From NCBI GenBank assembly GCA_049999765.1, contig JBNGIQ010009459.1, forward strand, positions 67,228 through 102,268: a stretch of DNA of 35,041 bases. The letters run 5' to 3'. The translations under genes and the position numbers were made by a program. This DNA is from Phaeoceros laevis (Eukaryota; Anthocerotophyta; Anthocerotopsida; Notothyladales). The notes beneath the pieces are model-generated. The model searched no databases. It saw only the letters and a list, made by a program, of their open reading frames with translations, and was not told the DNA's origin. Below, piece by piece: positions 9,309 through 20,824 of this stretch. Positions within the stretch are counted from its first letter, which is position 1; each line of letters starts with the position of its first letter.

Positions 9309-12300
9309 ATGGAGGAAGCTGAATTGGAGGCCTCTCCTTCTGGATCGCGGTTGAAGCAACAAAGAGGAGACGATGGACCGAAATTCTATCAGATGTTCCG
9401 CCATGGCCAATTTGTCGAGGACGACGCCGGTACCTTGCAGGAGGTACAGTTTGGTCTGGCCAGCAGAAGCGCGTTATAACTAGATTGCCTGGATTCTATG
9501 TTATGCAGTCTGCGCTCTGATTTTGCTTTCCGTGCCCTGCAGCATACCTCGTCTGTGAAGACTTGGAGAAAGTTACTGTCTCTGACCTCTGCAGGTATTT
9601 CGTGTTGATTTGCACCTCTGCGTTTCAGTGGAATAGCAAATATCGCAGATCAGGGGATTAGCAAATATTGCTGCTTATACCATTCTGCTGGTTTGCAGGC
9701 CTGAAGAGGTTCCCAGGCAGCAGCTGGCTGCTTCAGCATTTGTCATCTCTTGACGTGAAGTTACGAGCACCTGTGCTATCTGGATCGGGTGGATATATTG
9801 CTGTGCTCCATCAATCCACGGCAACAATCTTCACCCAGATTGACGATTTCAAGCATCCTACTGGGAGCTTTGCGGGTAGCATATCCTTTCACTTCTGCGT
9901 TGACTCAATAGCACCAGTTCCCCAATTGAGTGCTTATACCGTTTTAATTTTCAGAATCAAGAGGTGTTACTTTTTGCTAGACTGATCGCTGTTCACTTGC
10001 TTCCAGCTGTCTCTCAGGCTGAGGAGCTCCTACATGGAGCATGGATTGATGAGTGGCAAATTTTTGTCCTTGCCAGTAGTTCCCGTGTGATCTATTTTTT
10101 GGACTCTAGAGCAAGGGAACTGAGCAAAATCAATGTTGCTGACGAAGGAGCACAAATAGCAGGCTTGTTCACAGCTCAAATTCATGGCTCAGGCACAAGA
10201 TTGCCAAGGCAGGTGAAATATTTTTCAGAGCCATAGGCTGTTGTAATTGCTAGTAAACTCAAATGTACCGCTATGGCTTGTTGAAAACACGGAAAGCTTT
10301 GTCTCTTTTTTAAGCTCAGATGTAATCCTTGGACAAGCTCAGACGTGGTTAAAGGGAGCTGCAATTGCTAAATCATTGGTGGGTCCTCCAGGTATGATAT
10401 TGTTGTCCTGACATCAAATGGAACCCTCTTACGATACGAGGTTGACAAGGACACCATTCCCCTTCTTCCAGTACATCACGCAGCAGACTCTACTTGGGAT
10501 GTGAGTGACCCACATCCTTGGGGAGTTTGGGCACTGTTTTTTCATCCTGAGCAATCCATGATGGTTGTGGCAGGTCCAGCAAGAGGATGTAAGTTCTGAA
10601 CTTGTTGTGGATTAGAGTTCAACTTTATTATTGTTCCTTGCTTCATTTTTATCAATGTGGGTTGTGTTCAAATTTTTTTTGAAGTGAAGTTAAAGATGAA
10701 TTGGTGTCCCTGCGCAGGCAACATTACCTTGTCCATCTGGCGGCTTTCCGGTTCACCTTTATCGTTAGAATTACTGTGTGACAGCTCAGCGCCACGGGGG
10801 TTGTCTCAGTGGATAACTTGGCCTAGCAATTGGTCCTCACCGCACATGCTTACCATGCCCAAGGTGGCCATCTCTCCGAGTTCTCAGTTTGTTGCTGTCC
10901 TGCACCCTGATGGAAAGCTCCATTTGAAGAAGCTGAGAAGGACCACAGATTGGGAGCTTGGAAATGTGACCACAGTGCAGAAGAACTTACTTGATATGTC
11001 GGGAGAGGACATGAATTTCAAGGAGGATAACTACGAGACAAATTTTCAATCATCTGAAGACTACATCTCTCTCTTGAGCCACGGTGTTGAGGATTTTGGG
11101 TGGTGGTTCGACGATACTCTCATCGTAGCCAGTAAAAAGTCAAGGACTTTTAATCTGCTGCAACTTCCATCTTTTAAGCAGTTGTGGGCTGATGAAGCGC
11201 CACCTTTGTTATCCTCACCTGTCAGGCTCACTCAAGTTTTGATGGGTCGGGTATTTTTTGTAAAGCTGTTGCGATATCAGGAAGGTACAAAGCAGGTTTC
11301 AGGTGTAGAAGGAGCACAGAAGCAGTCATTGTTGATGAAATTTCTCACCCTGTACTCCAAGGTCACAAAAGCAGCTATCCAGAGCGTTCTATTTGACTTC
11401 TCGAAGTCAGGGTGGCAGCTCATGTCACTGGTAGAAAAATCTGAGCAGGAAATGTATTCTATCCTGATAGAGCAAGGGAGGTACGACCTAGCCCTGAGAA
11501 TGGCAGAAAATTATGGCCTAGACACTGATGACGTATACAAATCCCAGTGGAGAAGGTCGGATTATGGGAGAGAAGTTGTGCAACGATTGTTTCCCACTAT
11601 CAAGGACCTGAAATGGATTGTGAACGAGTCCTTGGATAAAATATGTTCAAGCTCCGAAGCTATGACAGCTTTGCTTGAGTATGGGTTGACTGTTACTCAA
11701 CCATTTGTGCATGGTGAGGGACAAGAATATATTGGTGGGGTTTCTGATCAAGTTTGGTGGTTCTCTTTGAAGAGACTTCGACTGTTGCAGTACAGAGACC
11801 GGCTGGACACTTTTCTGGCAATGCATTTGGGAAGGTGAACTCAAAGGATTTAGCTTAGTTTTCTTTGCAGAGATGGTGCACCTTACCATGAGCAACAACT
11901 TGACCAGTTCCTGTTTGGTGTGTTTTTCAGGTTTTCTCCTGAGCAGTACTCTCTGTTCCGAGCTGCACCTCTCGACAAAATCGCCATCAAGCTTGCAGAA
12001 GAAGGGAAGACTGGCTCCTTGGAGTTGCTCATGAAGCGGCATTTGCATTCTCTGGCCCCTCACCTATTTAACGTGCTGGATTCAATTCCTGAGACATTAG
12101 CGCCCCATAGTTACTTGAACATTCTTCCATCAATCCAAGCTCCTGCAGCCATTTTTGCCCGGGAAAATGCAGATTGGGTGGAAAATAAGAAGATTTTGGA
12201 GGCTGTCAGAAATGGGGCAGGGAATAAAGATCTGCAGAAGACTGAAGTTGGCTTTCATGAGTGCACAGAGCACATGGTGATGCTTTCTGTAGGGCTGGTG

Positions 12301-15300
12301 TGGCCTACTGAAATGGAGATTATCGAGTGGTATCGAGGACGAGCTAGGGGAATTGACAAGGCCAGTGGGCAGCTTGAAAATAGTTTAACTCTTCTTAATG
12401 TTGGTTTGGAGAAAGGTGTGAGTGAGCTGGACTGTTTATTTGAAGATGTGTCAGACTTGTATTGGCTTGTCTTTGGCACTGGGGATGTTGAAGATGTTGA
12501 AGTTAATATCAGTCTTTTGGAGTGGGAGCAGCTGAAAGATTCTGAAAAGTTCAGCTACATCCTTCGTGGGGCTACTTCACAGAATGTTGTGGACAAACTG
12601 AGGGAACGTGGGGTTCCTTTTATGCGCCGAAAGTATGGACGTGCAGTGGTTAGGAAGAAGGCATCGGAAGAAAGTAGCACTACTCCGTACTTTGAGAGGA
12701 CATCAGGTCCCTTGGCTGAATGGTTGAGACAATTAGCAGAGGAAAACAAGTTGGAGATATCTGCTGCAGTCCTATCAGCAGGCTGTCGTGGGCCAAAAGG
12801 TGATTGGGTGTTTGAGGATGAGACAGAGCTTGTAACAGCTGCTTTGAAATGCGTGTACTCCTGCAAGCAGACTGATCAGTGGCCTTTGCTTGGTGCAATC
12901 CTCCACAAGCTACCAAGGAACGAGCCACACAATAAGGAGCATGGTCATGTTGTTGAAGACGCGCAACCTGGCAAGGGTTTTAGAAGTGGTCTGGCAAGTG
13001 TATTCAGACACGCAGGGGTGACAAAAAGCTTAACTATGTTGCCTTTAGTAGACACTGGTTCAAAACTCATTGGAGGGGATACCAATCAAGTTATTCCTGA
13101 GGAGATAGATGAAAGGCTGAGGCAAGCTGAGAATTTTGTGGAAGTTGGGCGTCTCCTTTCAAGCTATCAGGTGGGTTATAGCAACACAGACTCACGATTC
13201 AATGTTGGCTTACAATTGCGTGCACTGAGTGTTACAGGTTTGCTGTAGAAAGATCGGACTAACCAGCAGTAACTTCCTCAACATAGGTGCATGTATCTAT
13301 GAGCTCCCTTCTGGCTACTGAGGGTGATTTAAACGCAAGGAAGCAGTATCTCAGGAGTCTCCTGGCAAGGTTCACCCGCCGACAGCCACCAAGATCTGAC
13401 AGTGATTGGATAAATCTTTGGCAAGACTTTCGCGCCCTCCACGAGAAAGCCGCATTTCTGGACAAAGAGTTTCTGCTAGCTGAATTTTGCCGAGGGCTTC
13501 TTAAGGCTGGCAAACTGTCTCTTGCCAGAAGCTACTTAAAGGGAAATGCAACTGGAGTAGTCCTTCCTAAGGAACAAGTGGAGAAAATCGTTTTGCATGC
13601 AGCAAGGGAGTACTTCTATGCTGCTTCAAGCCTGGACTCGTCAGAGGTATGCGATATGTGTCCTGGACTTGGTTGGTGTCCGGTTGCTGGATTGTGCTTG
13701 TGGATGTCTTGTGCACTGACTTGTTCTTTGGAAATGCTCAGGTTGAGATTGCCAAGGAGTGCCTTGCACTCATACCTGACAGTGAGAGTGTCAGTGCAGA
13801 GGCAAATACCTTTGAGGCTGTCTCGTCTAAACTCCCCTTTTTGGGAGTAACGTTGTTGCCCATGGAGTTCAGACAAATGACCAATCGGATGGAGGTCATC
13901 AGAAGGGCATTATCGGCCCGGCCAGATGCATATTTGAATGTTCAGGAGCTCATATCTGTAACTAAGCTGCTTGGTTTAACATCGCCTGACGATATCGCTG
14001 AAGTTGAAGTCGAAATTGCACGAAAGGCATTTGATGCAGGGGATGTTGAACTTACTCGAGAGTTGTGCCTCGAGGTTGTCAGGAAAGGCTATAGTCCAGT
14101 TTGGGACCTCTGTTCAGCGTTAGGAAGGCAGTCGGAGCTGGATTTGAACTCACGGAGGGAACTTCTGGAGTTTGCTGTAAGTCATTGTGATTCGGACCTT
14201 AGGACCGAGTTGGAAAGCTTGTTAACAGAAGTGAGGCTTTCCATACAAGTTGCAGAGAGGGAGAAAGAAAGTCAGGTAGCCAGTCTGCCTCTTGAAGAAA
14301 GGCTTCTCTCTACACCTTTCCTTTCCACCTCACCACCCACTTCCCCAAGTTTGCATGAGACTGCATCTGTTGGTAAGGATGGTATACAAGAGACAGACAA
14401 AGAGCCAGAGCGTGGCTGGGCAAGGCAGAGCAAAGGTCGAGATTCATCCTCTGCATCCAGTGCGACATCTGCATTTTGGAAGAGAGGAAGGGATTATCTT
14501 TCAAAGGTCACCAAAGCTACTCATATCAGCAGTCTCTATAGTTCGGAGGTTGTCGCTAGGAAGAAGATTATTGGCTTCGCCTGCTTGGAATTGCCGTGGC
14601 TTGTGGAACTGGGCCTGGACAGAGCTGCTGTTGAGGAGGATGTCGGTGAGGATAAGTGGGCCGAAGTGACGAGAGCCACTTACATGCATGCATGCAAAGT
14701 TGCTTATGCAGATTCCCAAGAAGCTGCAAGTCACTCACAGACCCAAAAGGGAGGTGCCGTTAGCCCAGACGACGCAGTGCTGTTGAGATTGGCACATGAA
14801 GCATTCAGCTCACCAGTGAGTAGGGTTGGTGACATGGTGGGCTGTGGGTATTTGTTGAATTTGTCAAGTCCGCTCCTGGGAGTGCAGGTCTTTGAAAAGG
14901 AATGGGACAGTAGATCAGACCACAAGGAAATCCTTCAGTTGATGAATACAGCAATAGTTTATTGTCAGTTGCATCACGTTTCTGTAGTGGAAAGTCTTGA
15001 TGGTGCAGAACTTTCCTCTGATGGGCTAGAAGGTGACGCCTCATGCATTCCCACAGTCATATTGGCTATTCCGTTTTTTGGCGTAAATCTTACTCATGTG
15101 CTTTACAGTACAACTTCTGCTGAGCCCATTTTCCCAGCATACTTGTCTTTTATATTTGCATTTGAAGGCCATTGAGCCCTACTCATTGTTTTTCATCTTA
15201 ACAGGTACGAATAGCAATATTGCAAGTTCAGGCTTTTGGAAAAGCTGGCGTTTGCAAATTGAAGGGAAAAAGGATCTGTTGAAGCATGCGCAGTTGATAA

Positions 15301-18300
15301 AGCAGATTGTTCCGGGTGTGGAGATGAAGCGCTTTGCAGCTGGCGATAATGTATATATTAGAGGCATAATCCTAAGTATGGTGGAGTCTCTGGCGGGAGG
15401 TCAGCTGCATCTTTTGACACAAACATTGGAGATAGCAGACTTTTATGGTGTCAGGAGATCAGAGGTGTGTATGCTATAAAATCCGGTTTCTCATTTGACT
15501 TGAATTTTCTGCTGTTTTTAATGCATTTCCTTTAATCTGTACTCCTGGCAATGAAAATGTGGATCCTTCTCAGGTACTGCTGCATTTCTTGTTTTCTCTT
15601 CTTCTCTCAACAACGGTGACAGAGGAGGAAATCAAGGCTGAAGTTTCACAGCTATGGAATGAGCTCAGCAGCAATCCATTAGAGCTGCTGCAGGCACTGA
15701 TAGTTCATGTGTATCCTGGGTTGGATGGACGGAATAAAGCGCGGCTTTCATATTTCTATAGGCTCTTAGCAGACTGCTGTTCAGCTATGGGGGGGGAGGA
15801 GCTGAGCCATCCTGTTCTTGTAGGGTGGCAGGATTCTAAGAAGTTTCAGAGCGAGCTCTTTAAAACAATGGCAGAGGAGTGCTTGCTGATGGATTCAGTG
15901 GTACCAGAGCTCAATTTCAAGAACCTTATCGGTATTGATGACTTAGACCCAGCAATTGCAACAAACGAAATTTGCAGGTTTCTGGACGAGTCCAATGTGC
16001 GCAGGTTCGCTGACTTTGTGACTAATATTCACCCTTTTGTGGCTCAAACCAAAAACAAAGGAGCGTTTCCAACTTCGCAGTCAATATACCTGTTTCTGGT
16101 CAAGAGAACACTTGGCTGCTTCCCCTTGGATTCTATTGAAGATAGAACAGGGCGCTCAATCAGTGATCTCGACGATGCCTACAGCTCTTGCAGGATGTAT
16201 CTAGGCTACCTGGCAACAGATCAGCTGAAGGAAGTGTTGCAGGCTCTTTTGCAGGGCAGCATTACTTCCTCACTGATAGATGCAGTGGACCATGAGGAAA
16301 TGCTGGCGAGGAAAGGGGCAGCACTGCGGGAGTCATCACTAGATTCTTTGATCCTGGTTTGGAATGAAGCTTTACAAGACGTGCAAATGTGCTTGAGCTA
16401 TCATGAAAATCCTAGCAATCCAGCCTTCAATGTTTCGCTGGATGAGATGATTTGCTGTTTAAAAGCATTTGCAAAGTTGGTTGGAGGAGGAGGTATAAAA
16501 CCAAAACAGGGGTTATCAGTTCTGAACCACTACATCCATATGGCTCCTTTTGTAGAAAGTGGCCATGACAGTCTCAAGTTTCTGAAGTCGATGGTTCTGG
16601 CTGGGTGCCGTTTACAGAATGCTTTGCTGGTAGCTGATAACCTAGTGATAAGCTCATCCACTGCTTTTGGCATAAAACATGTAACAAGTGGATCATTGTC
16701 GAGTGACCGATTCTCTGTCCAAGATGGGCCAGAAAGTCTGCGAACGAGTTCTGCTGGTGAAGGCATGGATGAAGGCAGTCCAGCGCCAAGTTGTAGGAAA
16801 AACCCTGATATTTTGGGTGTGTATTTGCAGTTAATTGATTCTGCCCTAGGAGTTCGGGACTTACATGTCAACAGCTCCGTGGACTGTATGCTGGAGGAGC
16901 TTAAGGGAATTCTGACCTCACTCTCTTTTTTGAAGGATGATACCTCTAAAACCAAGCCAGCAGAGCATTGGCAAGTAGAAGAATTGTTGAGCAAGCTTCG
17001 TGCAGAAACTTGGCATCAAATGTGGAGATATATAAAAGACACAAGTGTTGACCTTTCTCTTCGATCCTCTGTTTTTGAAATGCTTGAAGCAGTACAAGGA
17101 AAACAGAATGAAAGGTCAATTGATGCGGCAGATCAGCCACTGATCGTGTGGGAGGGTTGGCATGGAGACCAGCAAGTGGCAGGCAATGTGGGAGATGTGG
17201 AGCTAAGTAGGTTCATGTCAGTCATGCGCTCCACACGGATACTGTTCCGTTTGTGGCCAGCGATTCAGATGACTGGGCATGACATTGCCACTGCTGAGGC
17301 GGCTGTACTATTTTTCTCTAAGTTGGAGGCAGGTGCTTTATCAGCAAATCATGCTGTGGCATTGAAATCGCTTTTGGAAGAATGGGACGGGCTATTTGAT
17401 GTACCTGTGCCAGAAACTACTGAGATGCAGGTCTCCAGGAAAGGCGCAGATGGCTGGGATGGTTGGGATGAAGAAGATGATTGGGGAGAGGGATGGCAGG
17501 ACTACAGCAACGAGAAGGCTGGTAGTATGCACAAGTTGATTGTTCATCCTTTACATCTGTGCTGGAAATCGACATTACACAAGCTGCTTCTCCACAGGTG
17601 TGAAAGAGAAGCATTGCAAGTTCTAGATTCAGCTTTGGTTAGCCCCTCGAAGGTACTTGTCACTGAGGATGAGGTGAAGGAGCTGGTGGGGAAGATTGGA
17701 GAGAGAAATGCACTGTCAGCTTTGAAAACGGCCCTTCTCCTCCCGTACGAGTTCTCTCGTTCCCTTGCTTTGCAACTTCTTGCACAGGATTTGGAATCCG
17801 GCGATGAGGAGGATGACAGGGATGCGTGGGATGGTAATGAGTCTTCTCCATATGAATCTCTACTGGCACTTGTGATGGCAGCTGGTATCCTCCCTGGGAT
17901 TGCTGAGAACCAGGAGATGCAAAACATCTTCTCGTCTCTTGTGGTGACACTCCGACGCTTGGGGCAGAAGCTGCAGCAAGAGCGGTTGCAAGAAGGCAGG
18001 AAAGGACAGAAACAAGACCCAGCCGAGGAAGGTTACATCCCTCTCTACAGGGTAGCTTTTCCCTTCTTTGTCGCAGAGTTGACCGCTGCAAAGCAGTTCG
18101 AGGACGCTGGGGCATTGGTACTTCAGTACATGCGAGTGCCTTCTGGACGGGCCACCAAGAGCGTAGCTGTTAGCGCGTTGAAGAACTATTTGCAAGTAGA
18201 GCTGAATGTAGAAAGAAGCAGAGGTCGGTCTACCTCTTATTCAGTTAACGGGAAAGGGAGCTCAAAGAGGTTTGAGTCCTACCTAGTAAATACGATGCAG

Positions 18301-18369
18301 GTATTGGATAGTCAGCTCGGAGAGAGGTTGAGAAAGGCGGTGGTCGCCGCCGATGAGGAATTGAGGTGA
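9309..18369 (+). CDS. MIP2: MAG2-interacting protein 2 / NBAS homologue (Sec39 domain)
   Basis: Large subunit of the Dsl1/NRZ-type tethering complex at the ER, which works with MAG2/TIP20 and MAIGO proteins in Golgi-to-ER retrograde traffic. Exons: 9309-9443, 9543-9594, 9699-9875, 10007-10208, 10392-10588, 10718-11834, 11931-13170, 13287-13646, 13742-15032, 15205-15464, 15574-18369. All phases join, giving 2608 residues, similar to or slightly longer than other plant members. The N-terminal ~600 residues are beta-propeller-like (GYIAVLHQSTATIFTQIDD). The Sec39 region includes EWYRGRARGIDKASGQLENS near residue 758 and FTRRQPPRSDSDWINLW near 1070. A Trp/Asp-rich stretch (DGWDGWDEEDDWGEGW) lies near residue 2300, as in relatives. 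Intron 4 needs a GC-AG pair (AAG|GCAGGT at 10209); no GT donor keeps the frame. The final exon is 2.8 kb. The start has good context (AACATGG). Confidence 0.93.
10209..10391 (+). other. GC-AG intron in the MIP2 gene
   Basis: Exon 4 ends in phase 2 at 10208 and exon 5 must begin at 10392 (G completing an Arg codon, then YDIVVLTSNGTLL). The only nearby GT (after CAG at 10212) would shift the frame. The site CCAAG|GCAGGT matches the known strong GC donor consensus AG|GCAAGT except at +4. The join was inferred from frame and family similarity, not from transcripts. Confidence 0.65.
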
Positions 18370-18679
18370 CACTCTGGAGAATGATGCCACCTCTTGTGGC
18401 ATTTTTGCTGGTGCGTATGCTAGTAATAGCTTGTAACTTAGAAAAGCCCCAATTCCCGTTCCGGAAGAAGGCTGTTTTTGGACTTGACTCTATCGAGTCC
18501 ACATATACGGTGGGCCCCACCCCCCCTGGGAGGCTATCAGCCTATCAGCCTGTTGCTGCTGTCTTGAGAAAACTTAGACAACCACTGGTTGCTTGCTTGC
18601 AGTTTGCTTGCTGGTTGTTGACAACCAGCAAGCAAACTTTTTGCACGACCAACCGGAAGCCATAGACAATCAGTCTGAT
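18370..18679. other. Short intergenic region between MIP2 and LpxC
   Basis: About 310 bases hold the MIP2 3' UTR and the LpxC promoter and leader. No clear AATAAA is seen. It contains a short C-run and G-run (CCACCCCCCCTGGGAGG) near 18515-18531 and the long palindrome at 18601-18638. Confidence 0.5.
18601..18638. repeat. Perfect 18-bp palindrome with a 2-base centre
   Basis: The arms 18601-18618 (AGTTTGCTTGCTGGTTGT) and 18621-18638 are exact reverse complements separated by TG. It sits 42 bases before the LpxC start codon, so it is probably in the promoter or 5' leader. A transcript would form a strong hairpin there. GCTTGC repeats just upstream (18593-18600) look like partial copies of the arm. 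Confidence 0.85.
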
Positions 18680-20523
18680 ATGCACGCCAGCCTCGCGACT
18701 CCTTCTATGGGAGCTACAATTGGTAGCTACTTCCGGTTCAGCAGGTTCGCCGCAGTGGGCCCGTCGTTTGGCCTGGCCAGCCTTGATGCCGGCCGTCAAG
18801 ACCAACAGAGAAGGCTCGTCTCGGTGTGTGCGCAGCGCTCCTCCACAACCCAAGCTGTGGCTTCCTTGGAGTATCCACTTCGAACAGAGGTACAATTGCT
18901 TGGATCCTTGTAAGAACGATGTGAGGGTGGGAGGTGCAGAAACATGCTTGATTTTTTTTGTTTGTAGCGGGATAGATTTTGCAGCTGAATGGTTTGGCCG
19001 GTCTGCAGACTGGCGATGTGCAGCACACTATCTCCACAAAGGTGAGCCGATCCGGAGTGGGGCTGCATTCCGGAGACGTAGCTGTCCTCCGTTTGCTGCC
19101 TGCTGCCGCTGGCGAAGGCAGGTACTTTGTTTGTCGAGGTGACTGTGCGGAGCAGTCAGGCAAGTCCAAGGGTCCTGAGCTGCGCATTCCTGCCTCAGTG
19201 GAGCATGTGATTGAGACGCGGCTGAGCACATGCATTGCCAAAGGACAGGCTAGGGTGCGCACTGTGGAACATCTTTTGTCAGCTCTAGAGGGTATGGGAG
19301 TGGATAATTGCCGGATAGAAATCGAAGGTGGCAATGAGGTGCAGCAGCTCACCATCTGTGACCTACAATTGCTATTCCATTCAGTCTGTTACGTCCTATG
19401 TTTGTTGTTCGCGTCAGTGTGGACGTTGTAAACGAGCACCACAGTCATAGCCTTGGGATTGTGTTCGCCATTGACGTTCAGTCCGTGTGAATTCTTTTGG
19501 ATGGTCTGTGGAACAGGTCCCTTTACTTGATGGCTCTGCTGGGGATTGGGTGGCAGCAATCCTGGAAGCTGGCGTTTCTGCGGCTGGGGACAGCACAAAG
19601 TCTCCCATTCCGAGGAAGGCCAGGATTGTACAAGAGCCCATTGTTGTGCACAGTGGAGATGCATTTGTGGCAGCTTTCCCTGCGCCAGCAACACGTTTGA
19701 CATACGGCATCGACTTTCCTCAGGTTTGAAAACAGAGCATATTCGTGTCTATTTGTCATCCTTCATTCTATCAGGCTCTTGTACTGAATGTTGTGTCGAG
19801 TGCAGCTTAAAGTAGTTGGGAGGCAGTGGTTTACTTGGTGCCCAGGTGATCCCAGAAGCTATGAAGTGGAGGTTGCACCTGCAAGAACATTTGGCATTTA
19901 TGAACAGGTCCAGCAATCTCTGAGCAGTTGTATCGGCATTTTGTAGTTTCTTGTTTCGTTGAGAATTCTGGATAGTTGAGAATTTGTGATTTGCTTACCC
20001 AAGCATGATGTACACCTGCAACTGCAGCCTTCATAAACGGAGCCAAAATGCATGCAGATCGAACAGCTACGTATAGCAGGTCTTGTCAAGGGTGGCTCTC
20101 TGGAGAACGCGCTGGTTTGCAGGTTGGTTTTCCTCTGCGAGCTTACCAGTACAGGTTACAGTTGTCAAAGCCAGTAGGTCTTTCATTGCTGACCTGTAAA
20201 CCTTGTAAAGGATGAAGCTCATATTATGTCAAGTCCTGCAGTATGGAAGGTGGTTGGTTGAATCCTCCCCTTCGATTTCCCGACGAGCCATGCCGCCACA
20301 AGCTACTTGACCTGGTTGGAGATCTTGCGTTGTGCGCGAAGAGTGGACACCCTGGTGTTCCAGTTGGACACATTGTTGCTTTCAAGGTACCTGATTTTAT
20401 TCCAGCTAATGTAACTGCCGGCAAGGGTTAGCACAGCAAATTCAGGAGCTAAGCTTGGGGTGTTTCTTACAGGCAAGTCACCAGCTACATGTGAAATTCG
20501 GACAAGCTCTCTTGCAAAGGTGA
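18680..20523 (+). CDS. LPXC: UDP-3-O-acyl-N-acetylglucosamine deacetylase (LpxC)
   Basis: Zinc deacetylase of the lipid A-type pathway, retained in plants where it is thought to act in mitochondria and make lipid X-like products. Exons: 18680-18889, 18985-19338, 19517-19723, 19806-19907, 20058-20122, 20242-20386, 20473-20523 (377 residues). The start of exon 2 is ambiguous (after AG at 18974 or 18984; both keep frame). The first ~75 residues look like a transit peptide (Ser/Arg/Ala rich, few acidic residues). The catalytic Glu-His pair is in [11 protein letters not shown] (Glu165, His166). The zinc ligands His332 and Asp336 are in [12 protein letters not shown], and the final His364 is in ASHQLHVKF. 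Also conserved are [23 protein letters not shown] and [10 protein letters not shown]. Nothing suggests loss of activity. It follows MIP2 by 310 bases and is a separate gene. Confidence 0.93.
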
Positions 20524-20824
20524 CGGTCAGAATAACTTTTCGAACATTCTGAACGCATCTAGGGCTGCATATTGTATGCCTGTCACTCAAGCGAGGACTT
20601 GCGAGCTCGCTGACGCCCCAAGCGTAGGCCGAGGATAGACGTCAAGCCCTAAACGGCAACAGCTACTAACGAGCACAAACGGACGTTTTATATGGGCAGT
20701 TTCTTATTTGGATTTCTCAAGGCTTGTATTGCACGGCACGCTACTAATACTCGCACTCAAAAACAACTTAGCGAGCGTTGTGCTTTCTTGAAGCTCGGTT
20801 GAAGGTCTGCGAGGCTTTTTCGAG
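20524..20824. other. Intergenic region upstream of the SNF2 gene
   Basis: No gene is seen. GCCCTAAACGGC at 20646 includes a telomere-like CCCTAAA motif often found in plant promoters, and TTTTATATGGG at 20686 could serve as a TATA box about 130 bases before ATG 20825. Both are weak, motif-only calls. Confidence 0.35.

Noticed and set aside
10657-10717. Start of the 393-codon frame as an independent gene start
   Set aside because: The residues before 10718 are intronic. The frame joins the upstream exon through a normal acceptor.
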